Of a stretch of 11,029 bases of DNA, positions 1-8,000 are shown in pieces. The stretch comes from an uncultured Flavobacterium sp. (GTDB lineage: Bacteria > Bacteroidota > Bacteroidia > Flavobacteriales > Flavobacteriaceae). Within the stretch, counting starts at the first letter, position 1, and each line of letters opens with the position of its first letter. The translations under genes were made by a program, and so were the position numbers. The notes beneath the pieces were generated by a model that was not told the DNA's origin, did not search any database, and was given only the letters and a program-made list of their open reading frames with translations. Location of the stretch: contig CAMLKV010000037.1 of assembly GCA_946480635.1 (NCBI GenBank), positions 1 to 11,029 on the forward strand, written 5' to 3'.

Positions 1-421
1 TGGTTTGAATTTCTACTTTCTCTACGGCATCTCCCATATCTTCTAAAGAAGCACGAGTATCTTGCAGCCCGTTTCCATTTTTAGGAATATGCAACACAGA
101 AGTTCCTGTACTCGAAGAAACTGCCAATGGGAATAATTTCACTTTTGGGAAAAGCGGTTTTATATAGTTCACTAAACTACTATTAGGTTCAAATCCGAAA
201 ATTTTCCCTGATTTAATTACTTTTTCGGCTTGATATAAATAAATGCCTTTATTGGTTCCAATATCTACAAATACTGAATCGTTTTTCAGCAATTGATGAA
301 TCAATAACAACTCGGGTTCGCATTTATAATCACCAGTAGACAAAGAACCTAAGGTTTTATAATAACGTTTTTTGTATAATGATGGCCAATAAATGTAGGC
401 TAATTTGATTAGAAATTTCAT
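1..421 (-). CDS. FkbM family methyltransferase, C-terminus beyond window edge
   Basis: Reading leftwards from an ATG at 419-421, an open frame of 140 codons runs off the left edge without a stop, so only the N-terminal half is present. The seen sequence contains a class I SAM-dependent methyltransferase motif I (VFVDIGTNKG, residues 50-59, with D53, G55 and G59), followed about 20 residues later by an acidic strand-end (GFEPN, residues 76-80, E78 likely contacting the SAM ribose). This spacing and the FVDIGTNxG...FEPN wording are typical of FkbM-type O-methyltransferases, which in bacterial surface-glycan loci usually methylate sugar hydroxyls. The start is 3 bp after the stop of the upstream membrane-protein gene, so translation is probably coupled, and a glycosyltransferase opens the same operon. 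The substrate cannot be told from the sequence. Confidence 0.82.
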   Translation of the reverse strand, partial: MKFLIKLAYIYWPSLYKKRYYKTLGSLSTGDYKCEPELLLIHQLLKNDSVFVDIGTNKGIYLYQAEKVIKSGKIFGFEPNSSLVNYIKPLFPKVKLFPLAVSSSTGTSVLHIPKNGNGLQDTRASLEDMGDAVEKVEIQT

Positions 422-424
422 AAT

Positions 425-1201
425 TTAATAACTGTTTTTAGACTTTTCTACATAAAACCAAGGTATTCCTAAAAAACCTTCTTTCAAATCAACCTCTACA
501 GTTTCTCCGATAGAATAATTATCATATTCCGTTCGAGATACGCTTAATTCTTCTTTATCATAGTGATGACCCCAAGGAGCTATTTCAATATAATAAGTTT
601 TTTTACCTTTTCTACCTGTTTCTATTGTTTTGTCTAAAATTTTTGTTTGATAAACTTTTGGATTTGAAGAATCATATGTACAATTCATTCCATAGGTTGC
701 TGCTATACTATAAATACTCACATTAAAAATTACAGATGTATAAATCCAAACTTTATTTCTATTGGATTTTTCTATTTTTTTGTGTGTGGCAAATAGCAAT
801 GAAAATACTATTGTCAATGAAATAATTGCAGGTATGATTAAACTATAATAATTTTCAAAATTAAAGTCTATTATTACTCTTATTAAAATTACCCAAGCTG
901 CAACATCGATAAAATCAGCAACATCATATTTCAAATTTTCTTTTTTGTCTAGACTTATGTCTACTAATGAAGCAAAACTAGGCTTGTGAATTCCATTTAA
1001 AATTATCCCAAAAATTGGAATAACAAGAAGAACACTAAATAAGAGAATATATGGTTTTGGGTAGAAAAAAAACCATATAGCAAGACCCATTGTCAAGTAT
1101 TCAAGCCAATCTAATTTATGAACCGTTAATTGTGATAACTTTATAGTTTCTTGAATTTCTTCTTTGCTCTCCTTTTTAAACAAATCTTTAATTACTTGCA
1201 T
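425..1201 (-). CDS. Hypothetical polytopic membrane protein
   Basis: This 258-residue protein belongs to no family I recognise. A charged N-terminal tail (1-30) is followed by about five hydrophobic segments, roughly residues 33-47, 50-69, 97-111, 120-139 and 150-170. A soluble C-terminal portion (about 175-258) is rich in charged and aromatic residues and looks like a small beta domain, with YYIEIAPWG at 203-211 and a closing GETVEVDLKEGFLGIPW stretch at 232-248. The pattern of strands ending in a 'G-x-LGIPW' turn resembles small beta domains attached to membrane anchors in other Bacteroidota hypothetical proteins; that comparison is from memory. It lies 22 bp after the glycosyltransferase stop and 3 bp before the FkbM methyltransferase start, so the three are likely co-transcribed. 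There is no signal peptide and no catalytic motif I can name. Confidence 0.75.
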   Translation of the reverse strand: MQVIKDLFKKESKEEIQETIKLSQLTVHKLDWLEYLTMGLAIWFFFYPKPYILLFSVLLVIPIFGIILNGIHKPSFASLVDISLDKKENLKYDVADFIDVAAWVILIRVIIDFNFENYYSLIIPAIISLTIVFSLLFATHKKIEKSNRNKVWIYTSVIFNVSIYSIAATYGMNCTYDSSNPKVYQTKILDKTIETGRKGKKTYYIEIAPWGHHYDKEELSVSRTEYDNYSIGETVEVDLKEGFLGIPWFYVEKSKNSY

Positions 1202-1223
1202 TCTTTAGAATTCCTTAATTGAT

Positions 1224-2321
1224 TTATAAACCCAATAACTGCTTTTCCAACTCATTTTTCACTTTTTCAAAGGTATATTTTTCTGCAAAAGGTTGTAGCT
1301 TTTCATATTCCTTTTTAAGATTTTCGGTAGTTATATTTTGCAAAATTTGCAGTAAATCAGATTCATTATCATAACTCCAATTGTACCAGTCCATTTTTGG
1401 GTAAGACGATGGAAAAATTCCAATTTTACCATTGTAAATACAATCGGCTTCTGCCCCACTCACTTTGGTTTTACCATACACCTCATCCACCCAATAAAAC
1501 GAGGTCTTATTTTTAACAGGGCATAACAATAAATGTGACTTTGCGATGACACTACTATACTCTTCCCAAGGAATAAATCGATGATAATATGTAATCGAAA
1601 TATTTGAATTACATTTTAGTTTCAATGCTTCTAATTGATTGAGTACTTTTTCATTTTCGGGTTTTCCTAAAAAAACAAAATGTAGTTTAGAAGTTGGCTC
1701 GAGTTTTTCAATTATTCGAAAAATTAAATCGATGTCTTTTCGCTTTCTTGACACATTCCCTGGCATCACAATTTGAATTTCGTCAGAAACAGTAAATTCA
1801 AAATTCCTGCAATAGTTCATTTGAATGAGCTGGCTCTTTTCTCCAAATCTTCCTTCTTCTTTTATTGTCTGCAATGCCGAAGCCGAAATAACTCCGAAAG
1901 CTTTTGCATCATGCAAAACTTTTCTTCTTGAGGCTATTTTTTCTTTTAGGTATAGTTTTAAGAAGTAGGTCAATCTTTGCTTTTCACTAAAAACATTTGG
2001 TAAACAAATCGATTTTAAAAACAAACTAAAATTCAGGTTGTGCACCAAACACAAAACCGGTTTTGATTTAAACAGATTCTTATATTCTTGAAAATTTCTA
2101 TGGAGCGTATTTACTACAACAGCACTAAAATCTGAAAAAGGAGCATCAGAAATTTTATTGATTTGAGTGATGTATTTTTCTGGAATAGCAGAAAGTTTTT
2201 TTTTGACTTTAGCACTAACAAAAAAATGAAAATCGATTGCTGTCATTTCTTTCACCAACAAATACCATTGTTCCAGCAAAGCTGAATGGGTTTCCATTTC
2301 GACAAAAGCGATTTTCTTCAT
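1224..2321 (-). CDS. Glycosyltransferase, GT-B-like (GT4-type C-terminal half)
   Basis: This 365-residue protein begins MKKIAFVEME, a typical first beta strand of a GT-B N-terminal domain. An HN dipeptide at 94-95 (CLVHNLNF) fits the acceptor-side loop found in many GT-B enzymes. The second Rossmann half begins near residue 180 (IQIVMPGNVSRKRKD, then LHFVFLGK at 213-220), the usual place where GT4 enzymes show 'G.....K....l..a...l'. The terminal region has a Y-T-F-E-K-V helix, common at GT4 C-termini. The classical EX7E donor motif is not clear, so the exact family is uncertain. An in-frame ATG at 2360 exists, but I chose 2321: a TAnnTTTG box at 2338-2345 would start transcription downstream of 2360, and homologous folds begin at MKKI. 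It heads an operon with the membrane protein and the FkbM methyltransferase, suggesting surface-glycan synthesis. Confidence 0.72.
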   Translation of the reverse strand: MKKIAFVEMETHSALLEQWYLLVKEMTAIDFHFFVSAKVKKKLSAIPEKYITQINKISDAPFSDFSAVVVNTLHRNFQEYKNLFKSKPVLCLVHNLNFSLFLKSICLPNVFSEKQRLTYFLKLYLKEKIASRRKVLHDAKAFGVISASALQTIKEEGRFGEKSQLIQMNYCRNFEFTVSDEIQIVMPGNVSRKRKDIDLIFRIIEKLEPTSKLHFVFLGKPENEKVLNQLEALKLKCNSNISITYYHRFIPWEEYSSVIAKSHLLLCPVKNKTSFYWVDEVYGKTKVSGAEADCIYNGKIGIFPSSYPKMDWYNWSYDNESDLLQILQNITTENLKKEYEKLQPFAEKYTFEKVKNELEKQLLGL

Positions 2322-2337
2322 TGTTTTTCTATTCACA

Positions 2338-2345
2338 CAAAAATA
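2338..2345 (-). promoter_or_regulatory. Predicted -7 box TATTTTTG for the leftward glycosyltransferase operon
   Basis: On the minus strand the octamer TATTTTTG matches the Bacteroidota -7 consensus TAnnTTTG exactly. It is 16 bp upstream of the ATG at 2321, so transcription would begin near 2331 with a leader of about 10 bases. No TTG was found at the usual 17-23 bp upstream for the -33 box, so the call rests on the -7 box alone. Confidence 0.45.
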
Positions 2346-2377
2346 AAGATATTTGTACATTAATTGGAAATTAAAAA

Positions 2378-2482
2378 CGTCAGTTCGAGTTTTTGTACAA
2401 CAAAAGTATCGAGAACTAGTTTTTAATCGTAAATGTTGGCTATCGATACTTTCTGAACAAGTTCAGAGCACTCGAGCTAACG
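2378..2482. repeat. Nested inverted-repeat element (flavobacterial REP/MITE-like palindromic unit)
   Basis: Three nested or adjacent inverted repeats are visible. The outer arms CGTCAGTTCGAGT (2378-2390) and ACTCGAGCTAACG (2470-2482) pair at 11 of 13 positions, plus one G-T wobble and one C-A mismatch. The inner arms AAAGTATCGA (2403-2412) and TCGATACTTT (2443-2452) are perfect over 10 bp. A short hairpin TCTGAAC-AA-GTTCAGA occupies 2452-2467. The combination of a GTCAGTTCGAG outer end with a GTATCGAGA inner arm is one I remember seeing many times between genes in Flavobacteriaceae; this is recollection, not a search. The element sits between divergent genes, so it cannot be a shared terminator, and it ends 15 bp before the GT2 start codon. 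Confidence 0.75.
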
Positions 2483-2497
2483 AAAATCTAACACAAA

Positions 2498-3349
2498 ATG
2501 GACTATTACATCGTCATACCCGCTCACAACGAAGAAAAATTTATTGGCTTAACTTTAGAATCGTTAGTAAATCAAACTGTTTTACCAAAAAAAGCTGTGG
2601 TGGTAAACGATAATTCTAGCGATAAAACCGCAGAAATAGTTCATGAATTTACTCAAAAACATCCTTGGATTTCGTTAGTTGAAAAAAAATCGGATGCAAT
2701 ACACTTACCAGGAAGTAAAGTCATTCAGGCTTTTCAAACAGGACTAGACACTCTTGATGATGATTATGACATCATGGTGAAAGGTGATTCTGATTTAATT
2801 TTTCCTAATAACTATTTTGAAACTATTATCAATCACTTCAAAAGTGATGGCAAGATTGGCATGGCTGGTGGATTTGCCTACATTGAAAAAAATGGCGAAT
2901 GGATTTTAGAAAATTTAACAGATAAAGATCATATTCGTGGTGCTTTTAAAGCATACCGCAAGGAAACTTTCAAGCAAATTGGCGGATTGAAACCTGCTAT
3001 GGGTTGGGATACCGTTGATGAATTACTTTGCAAATTTTACAATTGGAAAATAGTTACTGACGAATCGCTAAAAGTCAAACATTTAAAACCTACAGGAGCC
3101 AACTACAATCAAGCTTCTCGATACAAACAAGGCGAAGCGTTTTACACTCTAGGTTACGGGTTTTTCATCACCGCTGTAGCTTCTTTAAAATTAGCAATGC
3201 GAAAAGGTAAACCTCTATTATTCATCGACTACATTAAAGGATTCTGGAAAGCCAAAGCCGAAAACAAAACAATGTTGGTAACTCAGGAACAAGCAAAATT
3301 TGTAAAAGCTTATCGCTGGAAAAAAATGAAGGAAAAATTGATTGGTTAA
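2498..3349 (+). CDS. Glycosyltransferase family 2
   Basis: This 283-residue GT-A fold enzyme is expected to transfer a sugar from a nucleotide-sugar donor in the cytoplasm. The N-terminus has the family 2 opening (VIPAHNEEKFIG, residues 6-17). VVNDNSSDKT (35-44) forms the nucleotide-binding loop with D38. The metal-binding DxD equivalent is GDSD at 96-99, and MGWDTVDE at 168-175 supplies the acidic residues in the position of the catalytic ED/base motif. Length and motif order match a single-domain GT2. I see no reliable membrane helix, although residues 216-233 are moderately hydrophobic. Its ATG follows a palindromic element by 15 bp. It is followed after 83 bp by the mlaE-like gene on the same strand. 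The sugar and acceptor are unknown. Confidence 0.88.
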   Translation: MDYYIVIPAHNEEKFIGLTLESLVNQTVLPKKAVVVNDNSSDKTAEIVHEFTQKHPWISLVEKKSDAIHLPGSKVIQAFQTGLDTLDDDYDIMVKGDSDLIFPNNYFETIINHFKSDGKIGMAGGFAYIEKNGEWILENLTDKDHIRGAFKAYRKETFKQIGGLKPAMGWDTVDELLCKFYNWKIVTDESLKVKHLKPTGANYNQASRYKQGEAFYTLGYGFFITAVASLKLAMRKGKPLLFIDYIKGFWKAKAENKTMLVTQEQAKFVKAYRWKKMKEKLIG

Positions 3350-3375
3350 TTTGTTCATTCGAATTCAAAAAACTC

Positions 3376-3410
3376 ATAACTTATAACTCATAACTTATAA
3401 CTTATAACTA
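3376..3410 (+). repeat. Five tandem 7-bp repeats, unit ATAACTT
   Basis: In the 83-bp gap between the GT2 and mlaE-like genes, five consecutive heptamers read ATAACTT, ATAACTC, ATAACTT, ATAACTT, ATAACTA. A sixth degenerate copy (AAAACTC) precedes them at 3369-3375. The copy number of such short units can change by replication slippage, which here would alter spacing between the two genes without touching a reading frame. Confidence 0.85.
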
Positions 3411-3432
3411 TTTTAGCACATATTTTTAGCCT

Positions 3433-4182
3433 ATGATGTTAATCCGTTACTTATCGCAAATAGGAAGATATTTCTTGATGTTACAAGAGATCTTCAAGAA
3501 GCCAACCAAATGGTCAGTAATGCGAAACCTAATATTTAAAGAGATTGATGATTTAATAATAGATTCGTTAGGAATTGTATCGTTCATTTCTTTCTTCGTG
3601 GGTGGAGTAGTTTCTATCCAAACTGCGCTAAACTTAACCAATCCGTTAATCCCTAAATATTTAATTGGATTTGCCACACGACAATCAGTAATTTTAGAAT
3701 TTGCCCCAACATTTATCTCCATCATTATGGCAGGTAAAATGGGCTCTTTTATTACATCGAGTATTGGAACAATGCGTGTAACTGAACAAATTGATGCTTT
3801 AGAAGTTATGGGTGTAAACTCACTGAACTACTTAGTTTTTCCAAAACTTATCGCGCTTATGCTTTATCCTTTTGTTATTGGATTAAGTATGTTTTTAGGT
3901 GTTTTTGGAGGATGGCTAGCAGCTGTTTATGGTGGTTTTGCTACCGCAGATGAATTTATTAATGGTATTCAAACCGAATTTATTCCGTTTCATGTAACCT
4001 ATGCCTTTATAAAAACCTGTGTTTTTGCCTTTTTATTAGCAACAATTCCATCGTTTCATGGTTACTACATGAAAGGTGGTGCTCTTGAAGTTGGTAAAGC
4101 GAGTACCGTTTCCTTTGTATGGACTTCAGTAGTTATTATTCTGACTAATTATATTCTAACTCAACTTCTTTTAACCAATTAA
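3433..4182 (+). CDS. mlaE: MlaE-like ABC transporter permease (lipid transport)
   Basis: This 249-residue inner-membrane protein is the permease of an MCE-type lipid ABC transporter, which moves phospholipids or related lipids between the inner and outer membranes. The family signature GTMRVTEQIDALEVMG is at residues 112-127, where the coupling to the ATPase is made. Around it are hydrophobic segments at about 44-65, 84-100, 135-170 and 185-205, and a terminal helix at about 226-246. In place of the proteobacterial RELGPVL motif it has LEFAPTF (88-94), a variant I associate with Bacteroidota homologues. Two ATG codons (3433 and 3436) are both possible starts. The mlaF-like gene follows after 2 bp. 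The MCE substrate-binding subunit (MlaD) is not in the window. Confidence 0.9.
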   Translation: MMLIRYLSQIGRYFLMLQEIFKKPTKWSVMRNLIFKEIDDLIIDSLGIVSFISFFVGGVVSIQTALNLTNPLIPKYLIGFATRQSVILEFAPTFISIIMAGKMGSFITSSIGTMRVTEQIDALEVMGVNSLNYLVFPKLIALMLYPFVIGLSMFLGVFGGWLAAVYGGFATADEFINGIQTEFIPFHVTYAFIKTCVFAFLLATIPSFHGYYMKGGALEVGKASTVSFVWTSVVIILTNYILTQLLLTN

Positions 4183-4184
4183 TT

Positions 4185-4952
4185 ATGATTGAAGTTAAAG
4201 ACATAAAAAAATCATTTGGTGATCAAATGGTGCTAAAAGGAATCTCAACTACATTAGAAGCTGGTAAGACAAATTTAATTATTGGACAATCAGGCTCAGG
4301 AAAAACCGTTTTTCTAAAATCGTTATTAGGAATTCATCATGTTGATAGTGGTACCATTGCTTTTGATGGCCGTATATATTCTGAAATGTCTGATGATGAA
4401 CGACGTGAATTGAGAACCGAAATTGGGATGGTTTTCCAAGGAAGTGCTTTATTTGATTCGATGACTGTAGAAGAAAATATAGGATTCCCACTAAAAATGT
4501 TCTCAAATAAAACAAAAAACGAAATTAAAGAGCGCGTCGATTTTGTTATTGAGAGAGTAAACTTAATTGACGCACATCATAAAAAACCTTCTGAAATTTC
4601 AGGAGGTATGCAAAAGCGTGTGGCGATTGCCAGAGCGATTGTAAACAATCCGAAATATTTATTTTGTGATGAACCTAACTCAGGACTAGATCCTAAAACG
4701 GCTATTGTAATTGACAACTTAATTCAGGAAATCACAAAAGAATATAACATTACTACCGTTATTAACACACATGATATGAACTCAGTAATGGAGATTGGAG
4801 ATAAGATTGTTTTCTTGAAAAATGGATTAAAAGCTTGGGAAGGAGATAAAACTCAAATCTTTAAAACCGATAACGAAGCAGTTACTGACTTTGTATATTC
4901 ATCTGAACTATTCAAAAAAGTACGAGAAGCGGTATTGAAAGAAGGAATTTAA
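4185..4952 (+). CDS. mlaF: MlaF-like ABC transporter ATP-binding protein
   Basis: This 255-residue protein is the cytoplasmic ATPase that powers the MlaE-type permease encoded just upstream. All nucleotide-binding motifs are present in order: Walker A GQSGSGKT (34-41), Q-loop Q85 (MVFQGSALFDS), ABC signature ISGGMQKR (138-145), Walker B YLFCDEP (158-164, catalytic E163), D-loop SGLD (166-169) and H-loop H196. The VFQGSALFDSMTV wording after the Q-loop and the SGGMQKR signature are characteristic of the MlaF branch rather than of other ABC importers. The gene starts 2 bp after the mlaE stop, so the pair is co-translated, and it ends just before a strong hairpin terminator. No MlaD, MlaC or MlaB gene follows; the next gene is convergent. 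Confidence 0.92.
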   Translation: MIEVKDIKKSFGDQMVLKGISTTLEAGKTNLIIGQSGSGKTVFLKSLLGIHHVDSGTIAFDGRIYSEMSDDERRELRTEIGMVFQGSALFDSMTVEENIGFPLKMFSNKTKNEIKERVDFVIERVNLIDAHHKKPSEISGGMQKRVAIARAIVNNPKYLFCDEPNSGLDPKTAIVIDNLIQEITKEYNITTVINTHDMNSVMEIGDKIVFLKNGLKAWEGDKTQIFKTDNEAVTDFVYSSELFKKVREAVLKEGI

Positions 4953-4967
4953 TTTAACTAAGATATT

Positions 4968-5002
4968 ATAAAAAAGGAGTCAAAAAATGACTCCTTTTTT
5001 AT
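4968..5002. terminator. Bidirectional intrinsic terminator between convergent genes
   Basis: A near-perfect hairpin joins left arm 4968-4982 (ending AAAGGAGTCA) to right arm 4988-5002 (beginning TGACTCCTTT), with a loop of five A. The stem is about 15 bp. The A-run on one side and T-run on the other provide a U-tract for transcripts from either direction. It lies 15 bp past the mlaF stop and reaches the first base of the stop codon of the convergent T9SS cargo gene, so it can serve both. Confidence 0.93.
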
Positions 5003-8000
5003 TAATAGTTAAGATATACCCAACCTGATTTAAAATTATTATCATTGAATGATATTAGATAATAATAAGTTCCTGTTGGTAGTAAGTGACCTTTTTTATC
5101 ATTTCCTCCCCATTCATTTACATAATTATCTTTTTCAAAAATGAGAATTCCATAACGATTATATATTTTCACATTCTTAATTTCATCAATACAACTTAGA
5201 TCAAAATTATCATTATCTCCATCCCCATTAGCAGAAACTCCTTTAGGTATGTTACATAAAGTACAATCTATTAAAAGAGACTTTACAGCTTTACAACCAT
5301 TAAAATTAGTTACAGAAACTGTATAATTACCAGTTTCACCACTGCTTATTTCAATGTTTTGATTACCATAATATACATTCCCATCAGGATAAACCCATTC
5401 ATACTCAAATAAATCAGGATTAACTGTTTGGTTTGTAAAATCAACTTTAATTTGTTTATTAGTATCACACCATGTTTTTAACTGAAAATCTGGTAAATCA
5501 TTAACCTCTACCTGAACTGATGAAGGCTCTGATTCACATCCATCCAAAATTGCTTTCACTGTATACACTCCTTGCATTAGCGATGTTACATTTGAAATGA
5601 CCGGATTCTGCTCATTCGATAAAAACCCGTTAGGTCCTGTCCAAACATAAGTTGCACCAAATACAGTTGAAGCATACAAATGCAAATCACCATAAATACA
5701 TACCTGACTATCAAAAAAAGCATTGGGGCTTTGAGGCTGATTCTTTAAATTGATTTTTATCACAGCAACATCATCAATGTCGCACAATCCATCAACACTA
5801 TATTGAAACAAATATGTGCCAGCAGACAAATTAGTTGAATCCCAAGAACCATTTATCAAAGGGATACCACTATTACTAGTTTCACTCCAAATTCCGTTCA
5901 AGTCATGATTCGCTGAAAGAAGTGAATTCAAATTAATAATACCGTGAGTACCACATATTGTAATTTCAGAATCATTCCCTGCATTAGGATTACCTAAAGA
6001 ACTCTGAATTGTATAATCTAAAACGAGATTAATACAAGTATTAGGGTTACCTGGGTTTGTTATCCTTACATGATAAACACCTGAGTGAGTATTAAAGTTA
6101 AACGGACTAAATGTTAAGCTATTTGAATTACTAAGTATTACTGAAGTATTATTGTCTTTCCACCACTCATATTGTAAATAGGAAAAATAAGGAACGCTTA
6201 AATTACCTATACTCCCGTTGCAAAAAGGTGTTGCCATTATAGGCAAAATAACATTCCCACTTACTTCAAACAATCTACTCTTACTATTTCCACAACTATC
6301 AGTAACCTTAAAACTATAAACTCCAGCAGCTAAACTATTAAACACACTTGAATTAAGATTATTTACATAGAAAGGCAATCCATCTTTTGTAATTATTTCA
6401 TATGTTAAAGGCCCTACTCCTTCTGCTTCGACAATAACCTGATACGAATTATTACTACATGAAAAGCTATAAATATCTTTAATTCTTGGCTCTAAATTAG
6501 ATTCGAAATTTTTAATTTCTTCAATACAATAATTTGTTGTACTAGGATCCGATGATGTAGGGAGTTTATAAGAAAAGAACATTTTTACAACTCTGAATTT
6601 CCCAACAGAGGAAATAGAATTACTAATAGTAAAATTGGTTAAATTCAATGCATTCAAAGAATTTATACCTGCTCCACCAGATGTTCCTGTTATTGGATGA
6701 ACCCATTGATTTGTTACAGGGTTAAATTTTTGAAGCCAAAATGTGACTAATCCAGCTGGTATATTTGACGAATTTTGTAAATCTATTTTAAAAGACGAAC
6801 AGTCCTCAATAACATTAACATTATTAAAGTTTGTATGATAGCCATTTGCTTGAACAGTAACATTATGAGTGATTCCACAATTATCAGTAAGTCTTAAATT
6901 ATATGCACCAGAAGGCAAATCTGACAAAAAAACACTTCCAAGATAAATATTTGCATTCAAATTTAAAGGAAGTGTAACGGGATAAGTAGAAGGAGCAGAA
7001 ACCATTTCGGCTGTAACAATATCAAACAATGCATTATTTGTACCTATTGAAAAAGAAGAAAATCCTTCTGAACAACCATTTAATTGCGATACAACAATAT
7101 TTGGAACCAAAACCACATTATCTACTATAAAGCTCTCATTATCTGTCCTCCCACAAGAATCTGTGACCTGTACATTGTAATTTCCCGCAGGTAATGGAAC
7201 TGAAAGATTATTATATGCTATAATACTGGTACTAAAATTTGGATGTAAACTATTATATGTATTTGGATTAAAACCTGGCGGACTACTTAAAAAAATGACT
7301 GTAAAAGGAGCAATTCCATTTTTTATATTGAGCTGAATTTTTTTTGAATTACAGTTAACCAAACCAACTCCTACTGAAACTTCCATTAAAGCATTTACAC
7401 TTGTCAATCCGCTATTATATGTATTACCACATGAGTCTGTGACAGCTATTTGATAACTATATGTTTGGCCATATATAAAAGGAATAGTACCAGTTAACAA
7501 CAATGAGTTGGGGTCACCTGAATTTATAACCTGAGTTGACACTGTTACATTCCCGCTTGGTTCATAAACAGTATACTGAACAGTTATGGGGTAATAAATT
7601 CCAACTTGAGTGGTAATTACAACATTTTGACTTAACAGATTACAATCAATGGGATTCAATGCGCTTTGCCCAAAAGTTATAACGTTATTTAAATTTTCAA
7701 TTACTATATTTTGTGTGATAAATTCTCCACATCTATCAATAACCTTTACAACATACGTTCCAGCTACCAATCCTGTAAAAACATTTGAAGTTTGTGGAGT
7801 AAAGGTCAATGGCCCAGAAATAATTTCATAAGAAACTGGGTATCCTGAAATTGTAGTAACACTTATTGATCCCAAATGAACACAGGTTTGGTTTTCTGAT
7901 TGAAAATCTAATTGCATTTGCGCAATCATATCAAGAATAACAATATCCTTTTGCCTTATGTTTGATGTACCATTTGGTAATGATTCAGTCGCTACAACCC

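Noticed and set aside
2322..2360. Longer N-terminus for the leftward glycosyltransferase (start at 2360)
   Set aside because: A -7 box lies within the extension, which would put the transcription start after that ATG, and the fold naturally begins at MKKIAFVE.
2353..2613. Open frame of 86 codons on the plus strand
   Set aside because: It runs through the palindromic element and then overlaps the GT2 gene in another frame; its protein is low in recognisable structure and has no family features.
3369..3410. CRISPR array
   Set aside because: The units are 7 bp and contiguous with no spacers.
3409..3428. Possible -7 boxes (TATTTTAG, TATTTTTA) ahead of the mlaE-like gene
   Set aside because: Each has one mismatch, including the key TTTG end, no -33 TTG is present, and the second is only 4 bp from the start codon.
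3447..3725. Minus-strand open frame opposite the mlaE-like gene
   Set aside because: Antisense shadow of a well-supported membrane protein gene.
4279..4515. Minus-strand open frame opposite the mlaF-like gene
   Set aside because: Antisense shadow of the ATPase, covering its Walker A and Q-loop region.
7649..7831. Plus-strand open frame inside the T9SS cargo gene
   Set aside because: Antisense shadow; no supporting start signal or protein features.
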